A stretch of 42,745 bases of DNA, taken from VFMC01 sp031400715 (lineage in GTDB: Bacteria > Actinomycetota > Acidimicrobiia > Acidimicrobiales > Ilumatobacteraceae). A program made the translations under genes and the position numbers. Position 1 is the stretch's first letter; every line of letters starts with the position of its first letter. This document shows positions 33,073-41,710 of the stretch, in pieces. Under the pieces are notes generated by a model, which saw only the letters and a list, made by a program, of their open reading frames with translations, did no database searches and had not been told where the DNA came from. The stretch covers positions 1-42,745 of the forward strand of contig JANNQK010000205.1 in NCBI GenBank assembly GCA_031400715.1. Direction: 5' to 3'.

Positions 33073-35343
33073 TCAGCGCCACACGCCGAACAGGTCGACC
33101 ACCAACTGTGTGCCCGCGGACGCGTACACACAGCCATAGCCTCGCGACGAGCTCATCAACGCTGCGCCGGCGGTGGTCTCCGCCGCGGCGAAGTTCGCGT
33201 TCGACGTGCCCGGCCACTGCTGGCTGAGACACGAGTACGCGGTGAGATAGCCGGCTGCCTCGGTCTGCGTGGCGGTGAGGTTCACCTGCGCCGCCGAAAG
33301 GGTGCCGAGAGCAACCAGATCCGACAGGTTCGATTGATGCGACGGCCGCACGCCATCGCGCGTGTCGAGCAGCCGCTGCGGCGTGAGCGCTGCGTACCTG
33401 GCCCCGCCGCCCGTTCGGTACTCGCCGAGCAGATCGACCACCAGATCGGTGGCCTGCAACGAGAACAGGCACACCGTGCCGTTCGCGCCGACCCGCACGT
33501 TCACCAGGTTCGGTCGGGTCACCCCGGCCTCGGGATTGAGGTTCGACACCGTCGGCCTCACCCCGCCGCATGGCCACGCCGTGACGTAGCCGTCAGCGCC
33601 CGGGTCGACGGCGGTGATGCCCAGTGCCACCGCTGCCGTGGTCGATCCCGGCGTGGTGACCGCCACTTCCAGCACGCTTCCGGCCGTCAGGCGCGAGCCA
33701 CCCTCACCCGTGCGGGTGTCGGCCAGGCGCCGTGCGACCGGCACGAGTCCGGTCGTCGACGTCGTGGTCAACCATCCGTTCAGGTCGACCACCACGTCGG
33801 TGGTCCCGAGCGATGTGAAGCACAGGCGGCCATCGCCGACGGGCACGATCGCCGCGTTGGTCACGACGCGGCCCGTGGCAGGGTTCACGTTCGAGGTGGG
33901 CGGCTCCGAGGACGTACAGGGGAACGCCCGCACCCATCCCTCCTGGGCCGAGCCAGCGGTCGTGAGGTTCACCGCCACAGCCGTCGCACCTGCAGGCATT
34001 CGCCCGCGGAGATCGAGCACTGCGGTCGTGCCCGCGCGCAGGGTTCCGAAGACCGCCCCGGGCTCACGTGTGTCGACGAGGCGTTCGGGATCGACCGGCA
34101 CGAAACCGGCGTTCGCCGTGCCTGCGGGGAACGCCGGAGGCGTCGCACCGGCCAGCAACGAGGGAGGCGCCGGCACCTCGAAGGTGTGGAACGTGGGTCG
34201 GTACAGCCAGGCGTTGTCGCGCCACAGGTCGAAGTCGCCGCCGCTCGACAGCGCGACGATCATCTTGCCGTTCTGGTCGAGCCACGGCATCAGGAACGCT
34301 CCGTAGTTGCCGCACGTGCCGCACTTCATCTGGCTCGCGACCGAGCGCGTCGCCACGGTGGTCCACGGCCCCTGCGGCGCAGGGGCTCGATCGATGATGA
34401 GCCGCGAGCCCCACCATTCGTTCTCCTTGGTCACCGACACGTACACATCGCCGAACCACTGCACGCTCATCGGGTTGGCGACGTTGCGAGACACGACGGG
34501 CACCGCCGCGGCCGAGTTCGATGTCCAGCCCGACCCGTTCCAGTACTCCGGGGGCGCGACGAAGTTCCCCTTCGGGACGCGAGCGAGGTAGGTGTGCGGC
34601 ATGCACGCCGCATCGAACTGGCCGATGTTGTTCACCGGACTCACGAACTGGCGATAGCAATGGCTGTACAGGTAGCTCCATCGATCGTTCGAGACGACCG
34701 ACCAGCCATAGAGGCGGTTGGATGCATCGGGTGCCGGCTCGAAGTAGAGCTGCTGCAAGGTGTTGCGGTCGAGGATGGCGATCCAGGTCCGTACGGGCGC
34801 TGCCCCGAACCCGGCACCACCGCCGCTCGGGTTGTTCATCTCCACCATGAAGATCCAGAGGTTCCCGTCGATCCCGATCTCGCCGTCCATCGGCCAGAAC
34901 CACGTCCTGCCATCGACGGTCTGCGCATCGCCGATGAGATCGCGACCGCGGGCACCGAGGATCGTGAAGCACTCCCCCTGCTGCACCAGACCCGCATTGT
35001 GCGCAGCGTTCGTCGGGCTGCCGTCGGCGACGTCGTTGCGCAGGTTCTCGTCATTGCTGAAGTGGAGGTCTTGGAACATCCAGAAGATGCGACCGTCGGG
35101 CAGCGGAGAGGCGTGCGGGTAGTCGCCGCCGCCGAAGCCCTGCGTTGCCGCGGTGGCGCCGAGGCCAGGACCGGCAAAAGCGGCGTCGAGCCGCGCCTCG
35201 TCGAGACCACCCCGGCCACAACCGGGGGCCGCCTCGGCCACACCGGCTGAGCCGGATGCGACGATCACGCCCGCGAGCATCGCCGCGGCCAGCATCACCT
35301 TCAAGGACAGCACCAGCGACGAGTGTGCCAGCAACGATCGCAT
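33073..35343 (-). CDS. Large secreted surface protein: DUF4185-like domain plus three DTR/VVVDL repeats
   Basis: A signal sequence (LVLSLKVMLAAAMLAGVIVA) is followed by a roughly 400-residue domain with motifs such as GDYPHASPLPDGRIFWMFQDLHF and TWFWPMDGEIGIDGNLWIFMVEM. These resemble the DUF4185-type sugar-binding or hydrolase-like beta-propeller fold. The C-terminal 330 residues hold three degenerate repeats, each opening with an RLxDTR motif (PERLVDTREP, RRLADTRTGEG, QRLLDTRDG) and closing with VVDL (DVVVDLNGW, LVVDLLGEY, LVVDLFGVW). This repeat type is common in Acidimicrobiia surface proteins. I use the ATG at 35343 (756 aa) because the 23 residues before it, from a GTG at 35412, do not look like a signal peptide. 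Function is unknown. Confidence 0.78.
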   Translation of the reverse strand: MRSLLAHSSLVLSLKVMLAAAMLAGVIVASGSAGVAEAAPGCGRGGLDEARLDAAFAGPGLGATAATQGFGGGDYPHASPLPDGRIFWMFQDLHFSNDENLRNDVADGSPTNAAHNAGLVQQGECFTILGARGRDLIGDAQTVDGRTWFWPMDGEIGIDGNLWIFMVEMNNPSGGGAGFGAAPVRTWIAILDRNTLQQLYFEPAPDASNRLYGWSVVSNDRWSYLYSHCYRQFVSPVNNIGQFDAACMPHTYLARVPKGNFVAPPEYWNGSGWTSNSAAAVPVVSRNVANPMSVQWFGDVYVSVTKENEWWGSRLIIDRAPAPQGPWTTVATRSVASQMKCGTCGNYGAFLMPWLDQNGKMIVALSSGGDFDLWRDNAWLYRPTFHTFEVPAPPSLLAGATPPAFPAGTANAGFVPVDPERLVDTREPGAVFGTLRAGTTAVLDLRGRMPAGATAVAVNLTTAGSAQEGWVRAFPCTSSEPPTSNVNPATGRVVTNAAIVPVGDGRLCFTSLGTTDVVVDLNGWLTTTSTTGLVPVARRLADTRTGEGGSRLTAGSVLEVAVTTPGSTTAAVALGITAVDPGADGYVTAWPCGGVRPTVSNLNPEAGVTRPNLVNVRVGANGTVCLFSLQATDLVVDLLGEYRTGGGARYAALTPQRLLDTRDGVRPSHQSNLSDLVALGTLSAAQVNLTATQTEAAGYLTAYSCLSQQWPGTSNANFAAAETTAGAALMSSSRGYGCVYASAGTQLVVDLFGVWR

Positions 35344-35476
35344 CGGGATCGACGGAATGGCGCGTCGATGTCGGTTCACGACGCGTTCATCGGCACCGAG
35401 CTCGCTGCGCACGAGTCAAGGCATCGTGCAGATCCCACCGAGCGCGCGGCACGAGCGCGCCCGGTTCGCCGTCGAA

Positions 35477-36400
35477 TCAGTGCGTGAGCAGATCGCTGCA
35501 GAACGACACGGTGCCGCTGACCAGGGCGTGTGGCGCCTCCCACGGCACGAAGTGTCCACAGTTGCGGAGCAGGAACGGGCCGACGTGGCGGGCGAACACC
35601 TGAGCAGCCATGAGATCGAACGACGGGTAGATCACGTGGTCGCTCGTGCCGAACAGCACCAGTGTCGACGTGTGCTCGTTGCGGCCGAACAGGGTGGGCT
35701 CGCTTCGGGAGCCATCGTGGAAGCTGCTCTCGTAGCCACCGAAGCTGGCCCGAAGGTGCGCCGCGTCACCGAACGGTTCGGTGTGGAAGTCGACCTCGTC
35801 GGGAATCGAGAAGGCACCGGGATGGGCCCAGAAGCGGCTCGTGTAGAAGGTGGCGATGTAGCGCCGGCGCATCTCCATCGTCGTCAGCTCGGCGGCCAGA
35901 CCGTCGGCGTCGAGGCCTTGGCGGAGGAAGTAGTCGGCGGCCTCGCGTGACGCCCTCGTGTTGGGGATGCCCGCCATCGCATCTTTCAAGAACGGCAACG
36001 GCGAGTTGAACAGCACCATCCGATCGACCCAGTCCGGATAGCGCAACGCAAGGTCCTGGATGACCGGGCCGCCGAGGTCACCTCCCAGCAGCACCACTCG
36101 CTCATGGCCCAGCACGTCGTGCACCAAGGCGTACAGATCGCGGGCGTGGCTCGCCACGTCGTGGAACCCGTCGGGGCCCACGTCGCTGTCTCCGAAGCCG
36201 CGCAGGTCGGGCACGATGACCTCGAAGCCCGCTGCGGCAAAGGGCTCGATGACCCGCCAGAACACCCGCTTGCTCTCCGGCCAGCCGTGCACGCACACCA
36301 GCGGCACGCCACCCGCACCTTCGTGCACGAATGCCTGCGACAACCCTCGAGGTGTCGCACGGCGAACGGCGAAGCGGTCGGGGTCGATGTCGGGGCGCAC
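35477..36400 (-). CDS. Epoxide-hydrolase-like alpha/beta hydrolase
   Basis: The 307-aa product fits the epoxide hydrolase/haloalkane dehalogenase branch of alpha/beta hydrolases. The oxyanion motif is CVHGWPESKRVF and the nucleophile elbow is LLGGDLGGPV, where Asp-108 replaces the usual Ser. The acid lies in FGTSDHVIYP and the histidine in NCGHFVPWEAPHALV. The aspartate nucleophile points to an epoxide or halide substrate, not an ester. The open frame runs to an ATG at 36460, but a TACATT hexamer ends exactly 6 nt before a GTG at 36400, so I place the start there. Confidence 0.85.
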   Translation of the reverse strand: MRPDIDPDRFAVRRATPRGLSQAFVHEGAGGVPLVCVHGWPESKRVFWRVIEPFAAAGFEVIVPDLRGFGDSDVGPDGFHDVASHARDLYALVHDVLGHERVVLLGGDLGGPVIQDLALRYPDWVDRMVLFNSPLPFLKDAMAGIPNTRASREAADYFLRQGLDADGLAAELTTMEMRRRYIATFYTSRFWAHPGAFSIPDEVDFHTEPFGDAAHLRASFGGYESSFHDGSRSEPTLFGRNEHTSTLVLFGTSDHVIYPSFDLMAAQVFARHVGPFLLRNCGHFVPWEAPHALVSGTVSFCSDLLTH

Positions 36401-36406
36401 GAGCGG

Positions 36407-36412
36407 AATGTA
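36407..36412 (-). promoter_or_regulatory. Putative -10 element of the hydrolase (decides the start)
   Basis: TACATT on the minus strand ends 6 nt before the GTG at 36400. It lies inside the longer reading frame that begins at 36460. Confidence 0.4.
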
Positions 36413-36509
36413 GGCCCGGCACCCACTGGGCACTCGATCGGAGCAAGTGACAACATGCATCCATGAACCGCGCCGCGACCGTCACCCATCACTCGCACGG
36501 CAGGGCGCG

Positions 36510-37916
36510 ATGAACGCCGACGAGTTCCGTGTGCACGGCAAGGCACTGGTCGACTGGGTGGCCGACTACCTCGAGACGATCGAGTCGAAGCCGGTGTCAT
36601 CGAGCGTGCGGCCCGGCGAGGTGCGCGCTCAACTCCCCGAGCACCCTCCCACCGAGCGCGAGTCGTTCGAGGCGGTGTTGGCCGACATGGACCGCGTGAT
36701 CGTGCCCGGCCTCACGCACTGGCAGCACCCCGACTTCTTCGCGTTCTTTCCCGGCAACTCCTCGTACGCCTCCATCCTCGGTGAGCTCGCGTCGGCCGGC
36801 CTCGGCGTCCAGGGCATGAGCTGGGCCACCAGCCCGGCGTGCACCGAGGTGGAGACACTGATGATGGACTGGATGATCGATCTGCTCGGGCTCCCCGCGA
36901 CGTTTCGATCGACCAGCGAACATGGCGGCGGAGTCATCCACGGATCGGCGAGCGAGGCCACGCTCGCCTCGATCCTCGCGGCTCGTTGGCGAATCTCGGG
37001 CGGTGCGATCAACCACATCGGCGATACCACCAACCTCGTCGCCTACTCGACCAGCCAAGCTCACTCGAGCATCGAGAAGGGATTGCGAATCGCCGGCATC
37101 GGCTCCGAACAGATACGCATCGTGCCGCACGACGAGCACTTCGCGATGCGGCCTGACGAGTTCGCGACCATGGTGGCCGCCGACATCGCTGCCGGACTCA
37201 CCCCGTTCTGGGTGTGCTGCAGTCGCGGCACGACGAGCTCGTTGGCCTTCGACCCGACGTCGGAGATCGCACCGATCGCCCATCGGCACGGGATGTGGGT
37301 GCACGTGGACGCGGCGATGAGCGGGATCGCCGCGCTGGTGCCCGAACTGCGATGGGTGAACGACGGCCTCGACCTCGCCGACAGCTACTGCACCAACCCA
37401 CACAAGTGGATGGGGGTCGTCTTCGATTGCGATCTCTTCTACACCGCCGACCGAGCGGCGCTGCTCGGCGCGTTGAGCATCCTGCCCGAGTACCTCCGCT
37501 CCAAGGCGGCCGAGTCGGGGGCCGCGATCGACTATCGCGACTGGCAGATCCCGCTGGGACGCCGGTTCCGAGCGCTGAAGCTGTGGTTCACGATCCGCAC
37601 CGGTGGTGCGATCGACGCGGTCGACATGATCCGCCGGCATGTCGCCGCGACGCAGGCACTTGCCGCGCTGGTGAACGACGACGAACGATTCGACGTGGTC
37701 GCACCCCACCCGCTCAATCTGCTCTGCATGGCCCTGCGCTCGGGCAACGAGGCCACGGACTGTCTGATCGAGCGGGCCAACGACACCGGCCGAGCGCTGT
37801 TCACGCGCACCGTGCTCGACGGTCGCGTGACCCTGAGGTTCTCGATCGGCGGCCGGACGACCGAGGAACGGCACGTGATGGCCGGCTGGGAACTGCTCCG
37901 TTCGCTCGCCGAGTAA
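36510..37916 (+). CDS. PLP-dependent group II amino acid decarboxylase
   Basis: This 468-aa fold-type I enzyme is of the aromatic-L-amino-acid/tyrosine/glutamate decarboxylase group. It starts DEFRVHGKALVDWVADYLETI, has HPDFFAFFPGNSSYASILGEL and GVIHGSASEATLASILAAR, and continues with the PLP aspartate in MWVHVDAAMSG and the PLP lysine Lys-299 in NPHKWMGVVFDCDLFY. It ends with LRFSIGGRTTEERHV. The pattern is close to aromatic amino acid decarboxylases, but substrate is not certain. It lies 37 bp upstream of ribD, which may share its transcript. No TANNNT motif or strong ribosome site precedes the ATG. Confidence 0.87.
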   Translation: MNADEFRVHGKALVDWVADYLETIESKPVSSSVRPGEVRAQLPEHPPTERESFEAVLADMDRVIVPGLTHWQHPDFFAFFPGNSSYASILGELASAGLGVQGMSWATSPACTEVETLMMDWMIDLLGLPATFRSTSEHGGGVIHGSASEATLASILAARWRISGGAINHIGDTTNLVAYSTSQAHSSIEKGLRIAGIGSEQIRIVPHDEHFAMRPDEFATMVAADIAAGLTPFWVCCSRGTTSSLAFDPTSEIAPIAHRHGMWVHVDAAMSGIAALVPELRWVNDGLDLADSYCTNPHKWMGVVFDCDLFYTADRAALLGALSILPEYLRSKAAESGAAIDYRDWQIPLGRRFRALKLWFTIRTGGAIDAVDMIRRHVAATQALAALVNDDERFDVVAPHPLNLLCMALRSGNEATDCLIERANDTGRALFTRTVLDGRVTLRFSIGGRTTEERHVMAGWELLRSLAE

Positions 37917-37953
37917 CCTCCGCCGTCCGCTTCCGCATCAGCCGCGGCGAATT

Positions 37954-38994
37954 GTGACGATGAACGACGACCGCCCTCACCGCAGCCACGAGCTCTCCAG
38001 ATCAGACGAGCTGTGGATGCGACGCGCCATCGAGGTCGCCGCGACGGCCAGGCTGCGCACCGCGCCGAACCCATGGGTCGGCGCCGTGCTCGTGTGTGTC
38101 GATGGCCGAGCGTTCGAAGGTGCCACCGAGCCGCCCGGGCAACGGCATGCCGAACGGGTCGCCATCGATGCAGCTGCGACGGCCGGCGCCGACACCACGG
38201 ACGCCACGATCTACACCACGCTCGAACCGTGCTCGCACCACGGCCGAACACCGCCGTGCGCCGAAGCATTGGTGAGCGCCGGAGTCCGGCGTCTGGTGTT
38301 CTCGATCGGCGATCCTGATCCGCAGGTCGCCGGCACCGGACATGCGATGGTGGCGGCCGCCGGGATCGAGGTCGATCATGGCATCTGCGCCGATGCGGTG
38401 ACCGACCAACTTCATCCCTATCTCCATCACCGACGCACGGGTCGCCCGTACGTCGTGCTCAAGCTCGCTGCCACGCTCGACGGGCACACCGCCGCCGCCG
38501 ACGGCACGAGCCAGTGGATCACCGGTCCCGAGGCGCGGGCCGAGGTCCATCGCCTCCGGGCCGAGAGCGGCGCCGTGATCGTCGGCGCGGGCACGGTGCG
38601 AATCGACAACCCGTCGCTCACCGTCCGCCACGTCGACGGACCCGATCCCCGGCGCATCGTGCTCGGTCACGCTCCCCCAGGAGCGAAGGTCCACCCCTGT
38701 CTCGAATGGACGGGAACCGTGCTGGATCTGCTGGACGAACTGGGCGCTGACGGCGTGCTGCAAGTGCTGGTGGAAGGCGGCGCCACGGTGGCGGCGAGCT
38801 TCCACAGGGCCGGAATCGTCGACCGCTACGTCGTGCATTTCGCACCGGCGTTCATGGGTGGCGACGACGGACCGGCGATGCTGGCCGGACTCGGAACCAC
38901 CACCATCGGCGAGCTGCAGCGCGGCCGGATCGTCTCCATGCGTCTCCTCGGTGATGACCTCGAGATCCAGCTCGTCCCCTCGGAGAAACCATGA
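37954..38994 (+). CDS. ribD: Bifunctional riboflavin deaminase/reductase RibD
   Basis: RibD deaminates and reduces the early pyrimidine intermediate of riboflavin synthesis. The 346-aa protein has an N-terminal deaminase domain with the zinc motif (HAERVAIDAAA and LEPCSHHGRTPPCAEAL) and a C-terminal reductase domain (YVVLKLAATLDGHTAA, SQWITGPEARAEVHRLRA, GAGTVRIDNPSLTVR). The 4-bp overlap with ribA (ATGA) shows a ribDA transcription unit. A start at the ATG 37960 is equally possible. I see no FMN riboswitch in the short gap upstream. Confidence 0.9.
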   Translation: MTMNDDRPHRSHELSRSDELWMRRAIEVAATARLRTAPNPWVGAVLVCVDGRAFEGATEPPGQRHAERVAIDAAATAGADTTDATIYTTLEPCSHHGRTPPCAEALVSAGVRRLVFSIGDPDPQVAGTGHAMVAAAGIEVDHGICADAVTDQLHPYLHHRRTGRPYVVLKLAATLDGHTAAADGTSQWITGPEARAEVHRLRAESGAVIVGAGTVRIDNPSLTVRHVDGPDPRRIVLGHAPPGAKVHPCLEWTGTVLDLLDELGADGVLQVLVEGGATVAASFHRAGIVDRYVVHFAPAFMGGDDGPAMLAGLGTTTIGELQRGRIVSMRLLGDDLEIQLVPSEKP

Positions 38995-39647
38995 GCACAC
39001 GTCCTCACGCCGCCGATGCAACAAACGAACCCGTTCGCATCGGCGTGGCCGTGGTGCCCACGACATGGGGCTCGTTCACCTGCGTCGCATACCGTGGCGC
39101 CGTCGACGGGATCGAGCACCTCGCGTTCGTCTACGGCCCGCTCGAACGTCTTGCCGACGGTGAGCCGGTGCTCGTCCGAGTGCACAGCGAATGCCTCACC
39201 GGTGATGTCTTTGGTTCTCGCCGTTGCGACTGCGGCCCGCAACTCTCGGCTGCGATGACCGACATCGCCGCGCACGAGTGCGGCGTCGTCGTGTACCTAC
39301 GCGGGCACGAAGGGCGCGGCATCGGGATCGGCGACAAGATCCGGGCCTACTCGCTGCAGGACCGCGGACTCGACACGGTCGACGCCAATCTCGAGCTCGG
39401 CCTGCCGGTCGACGAGCGCGACTACGACATCGGGGCCCGCATCCTCGTCGATCTGGGCATCCGCGAGCTTCGCCTGATGACCAACAACCCCGCGAAGGCC
39501 GATGGGCTGGCGGCCCACGGTCTGCGGGTGGTCCAACGCGTGGCTCTGCCGTCGAACACCACCGTCGAGAACATCGGGTATCTCCGCACCAAACGCGACC
39601 GCCTCGGGCATCTCCTCGACCTCGACGAGAGCCCCACAACGTCGTGA
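38991..39647 (+). CDS. ribA: GTP cyclohydrolase II RibA
   Basis: RibA opens GTP in the first step of riboflavin synthesis, and the pathway also feeds deazaflavin (F420) synthesis at a later step. The 218-aa protein has the zinc site C68-x10-C79-x-C81 (HSECLTGDVFGSRRCDCG), the active-site region VVYLRGHEGRGIGIGDKIRAYSLQD, and the guanine-recognition segment LMTNNPAKADGL. There is no fused RibB domain, so 3,4-dihydroxybutanone phosphate synthase must be elsewhere. Its start overlaps ribD by 4 bp. Confidence 0.93.
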   Translation: MSTRPHAADATNEPVRIGVAVVPTTWGSFTCVAYRGAVDGIEHLAFVYGPLERLADGEPVLVRVHSECLTGDVFGSRRCDCGPQLSAAMTDIAAHECGVVVYLRGHEGRGIGIGDKIRAYSLQDRGLDTVDANLELGLPVDERDYDIGARILVDLGIRELRLMTNNPAKADGLAAHGLRVVQRVALPSNTTVENIGYLRTKRDRLGHLLDLDESPTTS

Positions 39648-39732
39648 TCCTCGGGTTGCGGCGCCGCCGAACGCCCGGTTGACTCCGCCGTCCCCGCTGC
39701 TCATCCGAATGCTGCGGGGGTGGAGGAGCACC

Positions 39733-40230
39733 ATGCGGTTCACGAACCGAGTGCTCGTCGCGGTCACGAGCTTCCTGACCGTTCTCTCGCCGGCGCTCGA
39801 CGGCCCCCACATCGCTCGTGCCATTCCTGCCATCGGTGGTTCCGCGGCCGGCGACATCGCCTTCGTCGAGCAGGTGATGTTTCACACGAGCATCGCCGGC
39901 TTCGCACGGCTGGCAGGTCTTGGAGACCCGTGGTTCGACTGGACGACCGACGGCTGTTCCGCGCCGTTCATCGGCTCCACCGGCCGCACGTTCGACTTCC
40001 GAGCGCCATGTCGGCGCCACGACTTCGGCTACCGCAACCTCGCGCGCATGGAACAGCGGTACGGCTCGGGTGCCACCTTCTGGAACGCGAGCAGCCGCCT
40101 CCGCGTCGACCGGCAGTTGCGTGCCGACATGACGGAGCACTGTCAGACCCGTCGATGGCTCGATCGTCCTTCGTGCCTCGCGTGGGCCGACACCTTCTAC
40201 GCCGCAGTCCGGGTGGCCGGCGGCCCCTGA
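39733..40230 (+). CDS. Secreted prokaryotic phospholipase A2
   Basis: This 165-aa protein has a signal peptide (VLVAVTSFLTVLSPALDG) and the bacterial PLA2 core. TTDGCSAPFIG is followed by CRRHDFGYRNL with the catalytic His-96/Asp-97 pair. Cysteines 75, 93, 137 and 148 fit two disulfides, and the end CLAWADTFYAAVRV matches the helix that closes the fold. It would hydrolyse phospholipids outside the cell, like the Streptomyces violaceoruber enzyme. A strong ribosome site (GGAGGAGCACC) precedes the ATG. The upstream part of the long open frame (from 39502) overlaps ribA and is not coding. Confidence 0.9.
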   Translation: MRFTNRVLVAVTSFLTVLSPALDGPHIARAIPAIGGSAAGDIAFVEQVMFHTSIAGFARLAGLGDPWFDWTTDGCSAPFIGSTGRTFDFRAPCRRHDFGYRNLARMEQRYGSGATFWNASSRLRVDRQLRADMTEHCQTRRWLDRPSCLAWADTFYAAVRVAGGP

Positions 40231-40249
40231 TCGGTCCGATCGGCGCCCC

Positions 40250-40945
40250 TCACCACGCAGGGGGCTCCGGCTCGTTCACACCGTGAGCGAGCCGGAGCAG
40301 CTGGTGCAGGATCCGAGCGGTTGCGCCCCAGATCGTCTCGTCGTCGAGCTCGAAGAAGTGGATCGGCCGCTCGAGATCGCCGATGCCCCACCACTCTTCG
40401 CGATAGGTGTCGGCGCGGGAGAGTTCGTCGAGCGGAACCCACAGGATGCGGTCGACCTCGGCGGCGTGCGCGGTCAGCGCGGGTCGGACGGCCACCGTGG
40501 CAACGACAGGCACGATGTAGCTGTTGCTCACGACGGTCGAGAGGTGATCGAGCTCGCCGTGCACCTCGACGGATGCCGGATCGAGATCGACTTCCTCCCA
40601 TGCCTCGCGCAACGCTGCCTGACGAGCCGTCTCACCGTCATCGACGCGCCCCCCGGGGAAGCTGATCTCGCCCCGATGGTTGCGCAGGTGTTCGGATCGT
40701 TTCGTGAACAGCACCTCGGGTCCGGTGGGACCGTCGTGCAACACGATCAGCACCGCCGACGGGCGCGCACCTGCGAAGGTCGGCACGGCGTGTGCCGGTT
40801 CGCGGGCGCCGACGAGCGAGTCGAGATCGTCCAATTCGATCGCGACCTGGCTCCGGCGGGCCCACGGCGCCGCCGGGCCGAGGCGCCACCCATCGGGGCG
40901 GGGGATGTGCTGAGCACCGCCGCGACGCCGTGCGCCGCCCGTCAC
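40250..40945 (-). CDS. Nudix hydrolase (CoA pyrophosphatase-like)
   Basis: This 231-aa Nudix protein resembles CoA diphosphatases (the NudL/Pcd group). The N-terminus contains GAQHIPRPDGWRLGPAAPW, the family's amino-terminal motif, which supports this start. The Nudix box reads GGRVDDGETARQAALREAWE, then EVDL, with a conserved Gly of the box replaced by Asp. The rest (VVSNSYIVPVVATV, EVDRILWVPL, HFFELDDETIWGATARIL) matches the group. It may hydrolyse CoA or another nucleoside diphosphate. Confidence 0.85.
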   Translation of the reverse strand: MTGGARRRGGAQHIPRPDGWRLGPAAPWARRSQVAIELDDLDSLVGAREPAHAVPTFAGARPSAVLIVLHDGPTGPEVLFTKRSEHLRNHRGEISFPGGRVDDGETARQAALREAWEEVDLDPASVEVHGELDHLSTVVSNSYIVPVVATVAVRPALTAHAAEVDRILWVPLDELSRADTYREEWWGIGDLERPIHFFELDDETIWGATARILHQLLRLAHGVNEPEPPAW

Positions 40946-41003
40946 GAGACGCTCACGAGACGGACTCGACCTCGACGTGACCCTGGATCGGTCCGATCGC
41001 AGA

Positions 41004-41186
41004 TCAGTCCGCGGCGGCCGAGGCCGATGGAATCCAACCGCTGTCGCGCAGCTCGGCGAGCACGGTGTGCAAGCCCGCCGTCTTCAGCTTGGACAGCACC
41101 TTGCCCGGAGTCTCGGCCCCGCTCTCCCACTCGTCCCATGCTGCGATGAGCTTGCTGAGGTCGGGAGCGGGGATGTCGAACGCCAT
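41004..41186 (-). CDS. Small conserved-looking protein, 60 aa, unknown
   Basis: The product begins MAFDIPAPDLSKLIAAWDEW and has TPGKVLSKLKTAGLHTVLAEL, an amphipathic helical protein without cysteines. It is preceded by a TAACCT hexamer ending 7 nt before the ATG (41194-41199, minus). I recognise no domain. Composition and the clean promoter make it a likely real gene. Confidence 0.7.
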   Translation of the reverse strand: MAFDIPAPDLSKLIAAWDEWESGAETPGKVLSKLKTAGLHTVLAELRDSGWIPSASAAAD

Positions 41187-41193
41187 GGGTGCG

Positions 41194-41199
41194 AGGTTA
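41194..41199 (-). promoter_or_regulatory. Putative -10 element of the 60-aa gene
   Basis: TAACCT on the minus strand ends 7 nt before the ATG at 41186. Confidence 0.35.
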
Positions 41200-41202
41200 C
41201 CG

Positions 41203-41679
41203 TCAGGACTTCTTCCAGCGCTTGGCTGCGTTGATTCCGTCGCCGACCATGCGGCCGGCTCGACGTCCGATCTCGGTGCCCACGCCGCCCTCGCCAGCCA
41301 CCGTCGTGCGACGCTGCTTCTCGGCGAAGCTGCTCTGCCACCAGACGAAGCCCATCACCGCAGCGATCGCGAGCACCACGATCCGGGCGCCGCCGTCGAC
41401 TTCGATCCACGGCTGGATCGCCATCAGCACGATGGCGATGATCACCACCACGTCGACGATCCGGTGGGTGCGCCGGCTCACGACCCGGAACGCCGACAAC
41501 GCGCCGTCTCGAACCGTGCTGGCGTTCGCGAGCACCAGGAACCCGGCGACGGCGGGAACGACCGGTTGCGGGCTCTGCAGGCCCTGTGCGACCAGCACGC
41601 CACCCAGCACGTACTCGACCAACTGATGCATCCAGAAGGGTCGCTTGCCCGAAGCACCACGATCCCGGTTCGATGCCAC
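41203..41679 (-). CDS. Small multi-span membrane protein, unknown
   Basis: From a GTG at 41679 the 158-aa product has about four hydrophobic segments: MHQLVEYVLGGVLVAQGL, VVPAVAGFLVLANAST, IVDVVVIIAIVLMAI and ARIVVLAIAAVMGFVWWQSS. It ends with a basic tail (GRRAGRMVGDGINAAKRWKKS). A TAGCCT hexamer (41687-41692, minus) ends 7 nt upstream, which argues for this start over the longer frame from 41901 that overlaps the neighbouring gene. No family is recognised. Confidence 0.7.
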   Translation of the reverse strand: MASNRDRGASGKRPFWMHQLVEYVLGGVLVAQGLQSPQPVVPAVAGFLVLANASTVRDGALSAFRVVSRRTHRIVDVVVIIAIVLMAIQPWIEVDGGARIVVLAIAAVMGFVWWQSSFAEKQRRTTVAGEGGVGTEIGRRAGRMVGDGINAAKRWKKS

Positions 41680-41686
41680 GGATCGC

Positions 41687-41692
41687 AGGCTA
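41687..41692 (-). promoter_or_regulatory. Putative -10 element of the membrane-protein gene
   Basis: TAGCCT on the minus strand ends 7 nt before the GTG at 41679. Confidence 0.35.
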
Positions 41693-41710
41693 CCCGTCGG
41701 CGACGATCGG

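Noticed and set aside
32959..35250. Plus-strand frame of 763 aa opposite the surface protein
   Set aside because: Arg/His-rich shadow. The minus-strand protein has a signal peptide and repeats and is the real gene.
37917..37953. FMN riboswitch before ribD
   Set aside because: The 37-bp gap is too short for the element.
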